From: Diphasiastrum complanatum
Taxonomy: Eukaryota; Streptophyta; Lycopodiopsida; Lycopodiales; Lycopodiaceae
Length of the DNA: 64,000 bases
Direction of reading: 5' to 3'
NCBI GenBank assembly: GCA_029204225.1
Contig: CM055110.1
Coordinates: forward strand, 1,575,672 to 1,639,671
Position numbers and translations under genes: made by a program. This document shows, piece after piece, positions 23,413 through 38,039 of the stretch. Below the pieces are notes generated by a model, which was given only the letters and a program-made list of their open reading frames with translations, was not told the origin of the DNA and ran no database searches. How positions within the stretch are numbered: position 1 is the first letter of the stretch; each line of letters opens with the position of its first letter.

Positions 23413-26400
23413 TTATTGGGAACGTTTATTGGCTTCGCGCCGAATCTTAATTAAATGATACTGCACCTTCTCCATAAAATCAAGACGTGCAGTATTGAAA
23501 TCCAAATTATGCGGCAGGAAACAACGGTGGGCTCCGACAATCCACTTGGAAGTTGTCCATTCGGTGAAGTGGGATTCCCAAGAGCCTCCCACAGATCCAT
23601 TGGTATGAATATTGGTGATCACATAAGGTCCTTGGCCTTGGAATTTGAGTTTACCTAGTTTAATCTTTCGAGTTCTATAGAGCAGAACTCGATCTCCTTC
23701 AGCCAATTCCTTCAATCGAATATGATTATCATGCTAGGCCTTCTGTCTACATTTGTTTACTAGTTGGGCATGATAACCTAATAACCAAGTTAAGAAATTG
23801 GTGCTTGATGGTTGCTTCTTCACCAAGTTGCTCGAAATATGCAACTCATAGAAACGAAATGATAAATTCAACCAACATTACCGCCTCTTGGCCGTAAAAC
23901 TAAAAGGGTGTCATCTTCATGGAAGAATGTGATGTGGTTTTGAAAGCCCAAATAGCTGAATATAACTTTGTCTCCCAATTGTTTCGGCTGGCTTCAACTA
24001 TTTTTTGGTCAGAATGTGGAAGATGATCTTGTTTGAGGATTCTGCTAACCCGCTGCATCGAGAATAGTATGGGCTACTTTTGCAATGTTTCACAAAGTAA
24101 TGGGATAGGAAGTTATGTACAACATCATTGAGGAAGTGAGTGCTCCTGTTACTCACTAACTCTATTGGACAACTGAATCGGGTGAATGTTTTCATACAAA
24201 ATCTTGGTTGTAACTTTGGTAATAGCTTACTTCGTTGCTCTAGCTTCTACCCAATTTGTAGCATAGTTAGTGGCGACTATCTGGATTGAGTACCTCGGGC
24301 GATCGGTCCTATAAAATAAATCCCTCATTTATGAAATGTTTCTCCTTCGGTTATTGAAGTTAAAGGCATAAAATCAACTCGTTGAGGAGTCTTGATTCTT
24401 TGGTAGACATCACAGGTTTTGATTTGTGTGTAAGTGTCCCTAAATAACATCGGCCACCAGTATCCGGCCAATAACATTTTCTTAGCAAAAATGTCAAATG
24501 AGAAATGCCCTCCTCCTCCACCTTCATGCGATAGGAAAATTCTTTTTTCTACTTCATCCTCATTAACACATCTCCTTATTATTCCATCTACACATTTTTT
24601 ATACATTTGTCCAGCAACTAGAACATAAGATCTAGACTTCAAAATCCGTTTATGCTTATCGACTTTAGACATAGTTGAATTCATTACTTCGATTGATAAA
24701 AATGAGATTGCGTCTTCATCAAATCTAGGAGTAGCGTCGATTTGGAATAGGTAGGCATCCAGTAGATCATCATTTATAGGTTCTGTGACTTTCTTGACTA
24801 ATGCTATCCTGGATAAATGGTCAACAAGAAAATTTTGCTTACCTTTCCTAACGATAATTTTAAAGTCGAACTCTAGAAGGATGAATAACCATCGTGTTGT
24901 ACGACCAGAGAGGCATAGTTTGTTCAACAGATATAGCAATGTTTGATGATCCGTGTAGAGTTTAAATTGATTTCCTAATAAATAATGTCATAACTTCTGT
25001 GCAACATATATCATTGCTAAATCCTCTCTTTCGGTTGTAGAATAATTTACTTCAACAAGGACTAGTTGTTGGATGAGGAAACAAATTGGGTAGTCTTTCC
25101 CGAATTCTCCTGGCTATGTTAGGACGACTCCAGTAGCATACTTACTAGCATTAGTATGAACATGGAATCCTAGTTGGTAGTTTGGTGCTCGAAGAATGGG
25201 TGCAGTGACAAGTGTGTGCTTCAAATCCTCAACTGCTTGTATTCTTTTTTTGGTCCATTTTGGATCCGAAATCACTTCATAAATTAATATGGCTTCTCTT
25301 GCAAAATCAAGAATAAATATCTATAATAATTTCAATGGCCTACGAATATATAGATTTCTTTTACCGTAGCCGGTGGTGGCATTTCTTGAATCACTTTCAC
25401 CTTAGCCGGATCCATTGAGATACCATCTTTGGATATGATATGTCCTAGGACAACACCATGTGTCACCCAAATATGAAATTTCTCTAGATTCAGTAAAATT
25501 CCATACTTCCTACATTGGATCAAAACTTTTTCAAGACAATCAAGATGGTCACAATTTTTAGATTTAACACCAATATTGTCTAGAAAAACTTATTGCCTCT
25601 GCTCCTACCATCTCTTCTAATATGGCGTCAATTAATGGTAAAGGGAAGTGGTCCTTTTCTGTGACTTTATTCAATTCTTTTAGATCCACAGATCTCCTTA
25701 ATTTACCATTCTTCTTGGGAACCACCACAATGGGTGATAACCATGTTGTATGTTCAATTTCTTTAATTTTCTCTCTGTAAAGCGGATTAAAATGGTAAGG
25801 CTTTGCTTGGACTGGCTTTGCATCATTTTCTAACGGAATGGAGTATACTGCCATATCAAGCGGTATACCCTTCATCTCTTTATAGTTCCATGCAAAGACA
25901 TCATGATACTTTCTTAGAAGTTTTTCTAAATTTTTGTGCTGTCATCTATCAAGATGCACGAATCTATCTTCTTTCTCATCAGGGTCCTTTAAATCTAGAG
26001 GAATGATTTTAGGTGGTCCATCAAACGAAGATGGTTCACGTTTTGGTTGAGGAAACTCAATAGAAACATCACTTTTGTAGTAATCTTTGAACTTCTTTGG
26101 TACATCAAGTTCAAGATTCTCTTTACATACATGGATCTTGTCAAGTATAGATGGGGCTCTACTGGGATGTGGCCTTGAACAAGAAGCAACGTTAGATAAG
26201 TCTTTTTTCTGTTGTTCATTAAGAGGAGCAATCAGTTGTTTCACTTTTTGAAGGATCTGCTTCTGTTTCTTGGTTAATCTTGAGTCAAGGATAAAAAGTA
26301 ACTTATTCTGTAATTTGGCAATCTAGAAATTATTAATAGCCTTAGATTCAGATATCTAAGTATACGGTTGGACTGTAAGACTCTCATCTATAATACTAAT

Positions 26401-27226
26401 AACTTCATGACTTGGATTATCCCATTCGTATAATTTATCACTCAAATGATAATCGGTGTATCGACTAGACTGCGCTAAATATTTTAGATTGGATTCATCT
26501 ATATGTGCAAAAGGTGATTGCAACTTATTCTCTTTTGGTATTCTCGCAAGGTGGGATGACTATGGATCTAGATAATGAAGTATTTGCTCATCAGTTGGGC
26601 CTTTGTCAATCATCATTAGCATGATAATTTCATTTGTAATCGCTATAGGCACCTTAATCGACGGATTTGGTAGCCATTCTATCTTAATAAGCTCTGCATC
26701 TATATAAGAAACATAGAAGGATCCATAATTGGTTGATCTATTTTTCTAGATGTGATGGTTATTTGTCTCTCATATTCGGATAATACTTCATTATTGCATC
26801 TATTAGCATCTACACAGTCAATGGTTGTTAAGAGGAACATTCATCTTCTTCATGTACTGGTTTTGCTTTACTAGTAGTGTAATCCAATTATATACTTTGA
26901 TCTCTATTACCAAAAATGATTCGTTGTTTTTTCCAATCTTGGATTACTTCATCATTTGTTAACCATGTGGTTCCTAATAAAAATTTATAGGCGGACTTTT
27001 CTTGTGGGAGATCTGGTACCACACAATCAACTGTAAACTTAAGACCTGCGATCTTTCTGGATATAACATTTATATGTCCATATGGCTGGTCAGCTAAATT
27101 CAGCCGATATTTGGGTGGAACAATAGGCCTGACACCCCATTGCTTAGGAAGTGATAGCGATATGATATTTACTCCTAACCCACTATCGATGATAGTTGGT
27201 ATAGTAGCTTGAACTTTATGGCTCAC
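23413..27226 (-). pseudogene. Ty3/gypsy pol (protease-RT-RNase H-integrase), broken
   Basis: Order on the minus strand: retropepsin at 27226-26888 (IIDSGLGVNIIS as active site, LLGTTWLTND as the flap-end motif); RT at 25875-25332 (SPIVVVPKKNGKLRRSVDLK, VLGHIISKDGISMDPAKVK); RNase H end and integrase zinc finger at 24939-24325 (WLFILLEFDFKIIVRKGKQN, GHFSFDIFAKKMLLAGYWWP, CDVYQRIKTPQ); integrase core at 24195-23998 (IELVSNRSTHFLNDV, HYFVKHCKSSPYYSRCSGLA); integrase C terminus at 23715-23413 (GDRVLLYRTRKIKLGKLKFQ, GPYVITNI). It carries many stops and frame changes, and the RT YxDD box is not intact. In the core, the canonical DRGTHF is NRSTHF, so a catalytic Asp is lost. Confidence 0.88.
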
Positions 27227-27504
27227 AAGGTGATGCAGCCTCTTGCCTTTCCTGTTTGAAACAAGGTAGCATCAACCTGTTGCGTCGGCCTTGGAATCTT
27301 CGGTTGATGAGGTATTGTGATATCCTCATCGAGCTGATGTAACTCTCAGGTTATGATCTTGCACAAAGGTTCAAATAGCTTCAAAACAGTATTGAAAGGT
27401 AATGTGATTTGAGAATTCAAAAGATCGAACATGACCTCTATTTTTGAGGGTCGTGGCAAGTGTTTTTGTTTAGTTTTCTTGGGTAATGGAATAGGTTCAT
27501 TTTC

Positions 27505-27687
27505 TTACTCATGAAGCAGCTCATCTTGAACTTGCTTATACCTCTCCTGCTCAACTATAGGATTAGGATAAGCTCTTGGCAATGTTGGAGTAGTAGAAGA
27601 TCCTTCCTCCTCAATATTCTTACCCTTAGTTTTAGCGTCAGTACCTGGGCGAAGGACCCTCTTGGGAGAAGGTTCATCCTTTGCCAA
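27505..27687 (-). pseudogene. Probable gag-pol linker piece of the Ty3 element
   Basis: Hydrophilic minus-strand frame (KRVLRPGTDAKTKGKNIEEE) just upstream of the protease. No domain. Gag itself is not found, and the next sequence is the plus-strand gene at 27983. Confidence 0.35.
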
Positions 27688-27982
27688 CCCTGGAAAATGT
27701 TCACCTGATAGGTTCAGATCCCTAGAAACCTTTGCCTAGATTTTTATAGCCTATTTTTACAGTACTGTACATGCCTGCAAATTTTTGTTCAAAACTGATC
27801 AGCCCAACTATTATTCAATGTAATGGACCCACCAAATTCACCTATAAGTTGGCTGAATTTGATTCATTCCTCACTTGTGCTAGCGAAGCTCTTGCAAATT
27901 TTTCTTGCGACCAAAACCTTCCAAATTTCTTGCATTGCCTTCTGATACACTTTCATGTGTTTATAATTCCTTTTTGATCATC

Positions 27983-30456
27983 ATGTCTTCTATCCATACT
28001 TCCCAGTCTTCGCGCTATACTATCCATCGTGATGTCCCATCTGCAACGGACATCATGATTCTTCCTAGCACAAGCATGGTCACTCAGTGGATGACCCTTG
28101 CGGAGCCTCTACTTACTGCAATGGGTATTCATGAGAAAGTCTTTTCGGGACGCATCAATATGGGTTTTATCATTCTTGCCTTCAGTACGTGGAAGGAAGA
28201 GAGATCCAAGTTTTATATCACCTTCCAAGGAGCCACACACAAGGTGCACGTCACTGAGACTGCACTTGTAGCTATAGGAATTCCATCTGGTACGCAAGCC
28301 TCATCCAATCACAAGCACGCCAAACAGGTCATCAAGACATACATTGACCTCACCAACGATGTGCACTGGAGTAATGATGGCTACCTTTTGGAAGCCATCA
28401 CTGAGCCTTCCATCCACGCCGCTGCCCAGTTGTTGAATCATTTCCTGATGGTTGGCAACCTCAGGAAAGACCGCATCACATCTCAAATCCTTCACAGGAT
28501 AGTGGAGTTCCACACTAAGTTGGCCAAAGCCCCTCTTGAACCATATAACTGGTTCAAGACTATTTCTGGTGAGCTCAAGCGAGCTATTAAGGCCAATACA
28601 AAGCAGCAGTTCACCGTTGGCTCTCTATTGTCCCTCTTCGCCGCTTCTCACTTAGAAAACAGAATCCATGACTTTCACTTGGATTTTGTGCTTTCGGTTT
28701 ACGAAGAAACACAAGCCGAGTCATCTCATCAAGCCTCAAGTTCTCATAGTCGTCGTCGTCCACGCAGTGAGATCGTAATTCCTGAATTGTCTTCCGCGTC
28801 ACGACGTCGCACTAGGCATACCTCGTCAGCTGCGCTTCCACCCCCTGCTACTGTTCGCACTGAACTTCCCATTCCCCTCACCTCTGATGCTTCCCTCTCC
28901 TCTACTCCCTTACAAGGACAATCTGTGACCTTTGGGCCTACCATTCCCATCACAGCTGCCCAAGTCGCCTCACCCTCGCACACCGAAGCAACCTCACCCA
29001 ACACACAGTTCTTCATGGATATGTTCGATGATTCCGACCCTCTTGGGACCAACGAAATCTTTGAAATGCCCCAGAGCCCAGCGCCCTTTGAACCCCAATC
29101 CCGTGGAAGAGGATTCGGGCACATCCATGAATCTATTGTTGGTGTCGAAGATGCCAGTCAGCAACCACCCACACAGGGTAGCCCAGCCAAACTTTGGGTC
29201 GACACAACTGTAAAGTTACCAAAGCAGTTCGACGCCACGGTGCCTGAAGGGTTTGAAGAAGAGGATATTTTTTAAGAAGAAGAGACCTTGTCACCTATTC
29301 CACACCTACCAAGGACAGTACCATCAGGGTCTCCTACTGTTGTCACCTCCACGATTGTTGATTCTGGTGATGCTCTCAGGTTAGTTTCAAGCCTTGGGCA
29401 AGTGATTCAGTCTATGCTGGATAAGAAGAAGAAAATGGAACAGAGGATCTCTGATCTAGGATCCGAAAACACTCTGATCAGCCAGAAAATTGTCCAACTA
29501 GATCAAGAGGTGAAGATAGCCAAGCAACATGAAGAAAAGATTGAAAGTGAAAAGACATTGGCCCAGCAACAAGCTGATCGCTTGGAAACCTACATCAGCT
29601 CCCTACAAAACGCCCTGACAACCGCACAGAATCAGATAGATAAGGCAGTGCAAGATGCCAAACAACAAGTGCAACTGCTGAAGGGGCAATTACAGATGGC
29701 CAAACAAGATCGCACACGGCTTCAAACTGAATTGGATGCGATCACCCTTGAGCGTGATGCATATCTGCAAACACAAATACCCGATCATCTGATCACACTG
29801 ACGGACATTGCATATTGTTCAAGAAAGTGGAAACATACAAAGTGGCTCTTCAACAATTCCAAGGCCGCTTTGACAGGTTCAAAGGAGCAGCTTCAACCAA
29901 GTTGGCAAATGCAAAAGAGACCATTAATGCCTATGAAAAAGCCGCCACTCAAGTGTTGGAAGCCGGACTACAAATTCCCATCCCGGTCATGCCTCAATTC
30001 TCTCCTTCGCGCCAAGAAGTTGTACAAATGGATACAAAGGTTGATTCGAGTATGGACCAGGGGGGAGCTCCAGATCTAGCAGATCAACCGCCAAGCATAC
30101 CTGCAGTACAAACAGGTCCATCCTCATCAAGGACAACCCATTTATTTAGAAGGCACATCAACGTCGAGGACCAGATCCAAACCTTCTTAAAGCAACATCC
30201 ACATGAGTCCCCGCGTGGTGGATGGGTTCTAAAATTTAAGACCTCCGAGATCGAGACTGACAAAGAATTGGACAAAATACCTGCACTGGGAGAGCAACCG
30301 ACATGGAGAATCACGGTTTTTGAGAGAACTCCGAAATCCATTAGGAGTTACGTCGCCAGCCCTCGTCAGTTGCGGGTAGATCCTTATTACGTGCCAATGC
30401 CGCGAAGACAAAAATGGAAAGATCTGGGATTGGCTATGGACAAAATCACCAGATAA
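27983..30456 (+). CDS. Unassigned ~820-codon gene with folded N terminus and coiled coil; one stop, one frameshift
   Basis: I do not recognise this protein. The likely start is the ATG at 27983. The frame runs to a TAA at 29273-29275, continues in the same frame to about 29800, then shifts by one and runs to a TAA at 30456. Residues ~10-255 look globular (STWKEERSKFYITFQGATHK, HAAAQLLNHFLMVGNLRKDR, ISGELKRAIKANTKQQF). Residues ~255-430 are Ser/Pro/Thr-rich with basic clusters (SHSRRRPRSEIVIPE). Residues ~460-600 form a long coiled coil (KKKKMEQRISDLGSENTLIS). The C terminus has another ordered part (DQIQTFLKQHPHESPRGGWV). Its G+C is clearly higher than the surroundings. It lies antisense to the Ty3 pol, where gag would be expected. 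A host gene, or an extra ORF carried by a transposon, are both possible. Confidence 0.6.
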
Positions 30457-31417
30457 CCAGAGATAGAGTAAAAAGAAGTATCATGATAATCCAAAAAAGG
30501 TATGTAACCAGTGTACTCTATAGGTATGACATGAAAAACCACAAGTCGATAGACTTACCTATGGATTCATGATTCAAACTGTCAAAGGACATGTGTCTTG
30601 AGAGAAGGAGATGTGCAAATACTTCTAAACATGATGACCAGAAAAAACATGACATTGAGACTCATTTTTTTTTATTTTTATAGATTTTTTAAAAAAATAC
30701 TTATATTTAAAATGCTTCAAATAAAGATATTGTAATCTAACAAAAATGTTGTATTTTACAAGAAAATTAATCAAGCTACTAAATTTTTGTTAATAGATTT
30801 TTATTAATAACTGCAAATTAGCTTATATAAAATAATAATACTATTTAAAATAAAATCATTAGACACACAACTACTAGAATAACTAAAATAAAATATTTTG
30901 CTTATTTAAAACAAAAGTTTTCAATTGTTTTTTTAAATTTTAAAAGTTTTCAAAATTGCAATTCTTGTATTAAGAAAAATATTTTTTAAATTAAAAATTT
31001 TAATCAATATTTACATCTTTACTGATATCTAAACATTAAATGATTGCAAATGAAATTATTTCCAAAAACTTATTATAAACACACAACGAAAAATTTAAAT
31101 ATTAAAAACCTGACAGTTCTTTGCAATTTTAGTTTTGCTAATATTCAAATCATTAAAAAAAATTACTAAATCTATCTTTTTAATAGAAACAAATCTAAAA
31201 ATATCAAATTAATAAAAAAGATTTCAATACACAATATTTCAAAAAATAACAACGCAATTATTTTTTAAAATAAAAGAGAGTTTATTACTCCTAAAAATTA
31301 TCAAAGTCATTTACATCTTTTTTTTTTTTTTTTTGAGGAGCCACTACAATGTCAATTGAAACCTCTTCCACAATTTTCTTGACAACTGTAACCACATTAT
31401 AGTCTTGAACTAGGACA
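30457..31417. other. AT-rich stretch, no gene seen
   Basis: Very AT-rich sequence with many A and T homopolymers (for example T16 near 31319). Nothing coding was recognised on either strand. Confidence 0.6.
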
Positions 31418-33235
31418 TCAGCCTATATCACTGACTTTCCCACTAGCAGGAAGTTGGGATTCTTTGGACAAGAAAATTACTGAGTCCTTATTGTCTGAAT
31501 TCTTTTCTACCTCAACCAATTCATCTTGCAAAACCGAAAGAGATTTCATTTTCATTTTTACGAAATCAACTAAATTAGAATCTAAGTCTACTACAATAAC
31601 ATGTCTGCCTTTCTAAACAGGACATGCGGTCGTAGTGCCACTACCGCTAAATAAGTCCAAAACCCAATCAGCTGGGTGAGAAAAAATATCAATGAAATGA
31701 TTAATTAATTGTTGTGGCTTTTGATAGGGACAAGCCACGATACTCATCATTTGATTTTTAAGTTTTTTTGTCACGGCTGGATATTGGAACAAGTTGCCAA
31801 AACTTGTCAGCCCGGAGGTGTTGTAATGAAGCATCGAGCGCTTATTGTCCAAAGAATAAAAAACCAATGGTTATATATTCTATTTCATTGCAAAGTTGCG
31901 CTCCTCCTGAGTTTCTGACATTAGGCTTGTACCTAAAAAGGAACATTACAGTTAATATAATAAAAAAATTCAAATTGTTTAAGTTAACATTGTTGCTTAT
32001 ACTAAAATTAAAATAAAACTTTGAATTAAAATACAAATTAATAATTCACGGATTTAAGGACTTACTACACAACATTTTCTATTCCCTCGTTACAGAAAGT
32101 TAATAAAGCTTTTTGTACTGAAGCTGATTACCAAGAGGAATGAAAAATAACAACTCTCCAAATAGGGGATGTTGTGATTTCAAGAAACTCTTGCATGAAA
32201 CTATGGATTTCACTGAATTTGAAAGGAGAATCATCATTTAATGATTCCTTCGTCTGAAATCCATATGGTATATCGGCAATGCAGGCAGGGTGTGTAAGGC
32301 CCTCTCTTTAAAAATTTTAAAATCTCTCTACAATTGTCCTCCTCAACTATGTAAAAACATGGTTGATCAACGACATTTTTGGGGAGGTAGGTCTCTAAAG
32401 GATTCTCCTCCGCAATGGTCTCACCTTGTGCTAGTCTTTCCCTGTCCTTTTTTTCAGCCTTCGCTTTCAACATATGTCTTCCGAATTGCTTTAGAAGGAC
32501 TTTGTTTTTCTTATCTTTGGGGGACTGAAAAAGGAAAAGCTATGCTTAGCATATGAGATAAAATATAAAAAGACAAAGAAGAAACTATGCTTAGCATAGG
32601 AGATAAAACATAAAAAGATAAAGAAGAAGCTATGCTAAGCATAGGAGACAAAATAGAAAGAGATAAAGAAGAAGCTATGCTTAGCATAGGGGATAAAACA
32701 TACAAAGCTAAAAAAGAAGTTATGCTTAGCATGGGTGAAGTAAATACCATGTCTCTAAACAAAATAAAAAATGGACTTAGAGCCCTACTCAAAGGATAGA
32801 GCCTTTGGCACTCTTCGAAATCCTAATAGTTTAACTCTGTCACAAGGGCCTCTTGAACTTTCATAAACAATTAATGTCTACATTTAAAAAAATGTAATTG
32901 TTAGAAATTCTTTTAAATCTTGAGAATCGTTTTATAAAAAAAAGTGACTTGAAAATAAATATTTAAATCATGAATATTACCTCTAAAATTTCTTTCCCAT
33001 TTTTGCAAGGGAGAGTTGACCATCTGCAACTCTAGAAATAATGCTTATTATTAGCTCTGACGAGCTAATCCCTTGCATGTTCTTCGACTCTGATATTCCC
33101 ATTTCTGTAGGGATTGGCTTCAAAGTTCGAGAGATGACAACTTTATTTTTTTTCCTTCGAGGCACTCTGAGTAAGTTGGTCTTTTATTTGAAAATTCTTC
33201 CACTTGTTAAAAATTTTATCAACAAGGGCCCATAC
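31418..33235 (-). pseudogene. Intron-bearing N4/N6-type amino-DNA-methyltransferase gene, broken
   Basis: Minus-strand pieces in gene order, separated by AT-rich stretches with GT-AG ends. (1) 33235-32981, basic N-terminal part (DKIFNKWKNFQIKDQL, KVVISRTLKPIPTEMG). (2) about 32877-32787 (YESSRGPCDRVKLLGFRRVP). (3) 32527 to ~32067, with KAKAEKKDRERLAQGE, YIVEEDNCREILKFL and, after a one-base shift, the catalytic motif IV IADIPYGF. (4) 31932-31418, with EIEYITIGFLF, YPAVTKKLKN, CPYQKPQQLINHFIDIFS, the AdoMet-binding motif I WVLDLFSGSGTTTA, then a stop, then GRHVIVVDLDSN. Motif IV before QKP before DLFSGSGTT is the permuted beta-class order of the N6_N4_Mtase family. At least two stops and three frame changes indicate a pseudogene or an unmodelled exon structure. 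A live relative elsewhere in the genome is likely. Confidence 0.75.
32541..32736 (-). repeat. 45-bp tandem repeat, 5 copies
   Basis: TATGCTTAGCATA (or the variant TATGCTAAGCATA) recurs at 32541, 32586, 32631, 32676 and 32721, exactly 45 bp apart, with conserved purine-rich spacers (GATAAAGAAGAAGC). The 45-bp period keeps a frame open on the minus strand (SPMLSIASSLSFYVL repeat). It lies between two putative methyltransferase exons, so it is most likely intronic. Confidence 0.92.
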
Positions 33236-33240
33236 CTAAA

Positions 33241-36145
<2,905 letters not shown>

Positions 36146-36152
36146 TTTTAGG

Positions 36153-36645
36153 GAATAGAACCGTCAAAGTCGTGGAAAGACGCTATCTTAAAGATAGAGA
36201 AGGCTCACCATGCTGAGGTTTTTCTTCCAATTTTTAGTTTTTACTATTATTTTAAAAGAATAGAATCGTCGCAGTCGTGGGAGGAGGGCTATCTAAAAGA
36301 TAGAGTCACTCACCAGCGAAGCTTAGGTTCTTTTCGAATTTTTAGTTTTAAAGAGAATAGAACTGTCACAGTCGTGGAAGGAGGCTATCTGAAGGATAGA
36401 GTCACTCACCAGCGATGCTTAGGTTATTTTCCAATTTTTGTTTTTTTAAAGAGAATAGAACCGTCGCAGTCGTGGGAGGAGGCTATCTGAAAGATAGAGT
36501 CACTCACCAACGAGGCTTAGGTTCTTTTACAATTTTTAGTTTAAAAGAGAATAGAACCGTCGTAGTCATGGGAAGAGGCTATCTGAAAGATAGAGTCGCT
36601 CACTAGTGAGGCCTAGGTTTTTTTCCAATTTTTTTAGTCTTTATT
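36153..36645. repeat. About 97-bp minisatellite, 5 copies
   Basis: Units begin GAATAGAACCGTCGCAGTCG (with variants) at 36153, 36258, 36355, 36453 and 36549 (spacing 105, 97, 98, 96). Each contains GGCTATCTGAAAGATAGAG, a small internal hairpin, and a GAGGCTTAGG segment followed by a T-rich tail. Confidence 0.93.
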
Positions 36646-36818
36646 TTATTTTTTTGTACAAACAAAAAAAATCAAAAAAATGGCAAAATCTTGAAAAAAT
36701 GGCAAAACTAACACGAAATCACACTAATCTAACCCCAAAAATTCTAATTTTTTTGTGTGAATGAGAGAGAAAAAAGAGAGAGAGAGAGGAGGGAGAATAG
36801 AGAGAGAGAGTAGAGAAA

Positions 36819-36820
<2 letters not shown>

Positions 36821-36898
<78 letters not shown>

Positions 36899-37012
36899 TA
36901 TGCGGTGAAGTGAGTGTGTGGCGCTCCCCGGCAACGACGCCACTGTTGTGTCGTCGATGTAGCATAGGGGTTCGTCACTGGGAGCGGCAACCTCACCTTC
37001 ACCTGCATAGCA

Positions 37013-37089
<77 letters not shown>
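36821..37089. repeat. Two GA arrays around a GC-rich spacer
   Basis: (GA)n at 36821-36894 and 37015-37089 flank a GC-rich 120-bp spacer (GGCGCTCCCCGGCAACGACG). Preceding GA-rich imperfect runs start near 36760. Confidence 0.95.
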
Positions 37090-37090
<1 letters not shown>

Positions 37091-37092
37091 AA

Positions 37093-37255
37093 AGTTCCAA
37101 GTAGCGAGAGGTTTGGGAGACCCGAGCACCTTCCCCAAACTATTTGGTCGCTACTTAGAGAGAGGAGAGAAGAGAGAGAGGGAATGCCTAGGTTGAGAAA
37201 GGCCTTGGGGGCTCGAGCGTCTACCCAAAGCTATTCTGTCCCAATGGAGAGAGAG

Positions 37256-37307
<52 letters not shown>

Positions 37308-37366
37308 CCTAGGTTGAGAAAGGCCTTGGGGGCTTGAGCGCCTACCCAAAGCTATTCTGTCCCAAT

Positions 37367-37404
<38 letters not shown>

Positions 37405-37476
37405 CCTAGGATGAGAAAGGCTTTGGAGGCTCGAGCGCCTACCCAAAACTATTCTATCCCAACATAGGGATAAAGG

Positions 37477-37554
<78 letters not shown>
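37093..37554. repeat. Compound minisatellite: 65-75-bp unit plus GA array, 3-4 copies
   Basis: A unit with GCCTAGGTTGAGAAAGGCCT and CTACCCAAAGCTATTCTGTC, each followed by a GA run (37247-37304, 37369-37400, 37479-37554), starts near 37184, 37307 and 37403. A diverged earlier copy lies near 37093-37160. Confidence 0.9.
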
Positions 37555-37560
<6 letters not shown>

Positions 37561-37995
37561 TGGAAAAACCAAGAGAGTTTTATTAGAATGAGAATGGAAG
37601 ATGATACAATACAAAGGAAATGGCTCATTCTTATAGATTTTAGAGGTGAGTCTCCTTCACTCTCATTGGCCACTTCATTGGGGCAAGGATTCTAATCCAA
37701 GCCTTTAAAATAAACACAACTTAAATCCATTGGTACTAAGAAAGCATAAGGGCACTCACATGACTCATGTGAGTTTTAAGTTGGGCCCTTTTAGCTTTTT
37801 TATTTGCAACTTGACTTAGGGCCTCTAATGTCATTTTAGAGTTCTAAGCCCCTAATCTCTTATTCCTAAAAATTACAACTTGTTACTTGTGCTCATTGGG
37901 TTGGGCTTACACGCGCAAGATGCCAATGCCCTCGCACTTATTACCCTACTGACAATGTAGTGTGGCGGGGCCCAATAGGTAAGGCTTGGCCAACA
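37555..37995 (-). repeat. Ty3/gypsy LTR, solo or 3' remnant, minus orientation
   Basis: It resembles 22931-23362 (GGGTTGG(A/G)CTTACAC(A/G)CGCA shared near the end) and ends CCAACA, followed by GTATTTTAAGTGGTGGGACC, the counterpart of the polypurine/internal region at 23363-23400. No pol is attached. Confidence 0.65.
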
Positions 37996-38039
37996 GTATT
38001 TTAAGTGGTGGGACCCACTTGTTTATTATTGTGCAGGAA

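Noticed and set aside
31709-32016. Plus-strand openings across the methyltransferase segment
   Set aside because: The minus strand carries the recognisable motifs; these are shadows.
32541-32736. CRISPR-like regular spacing
   Set aside because: Repeat and spacer are both conserved, so this is a tandem repeat; no cas genes and the context is eukaryotic.
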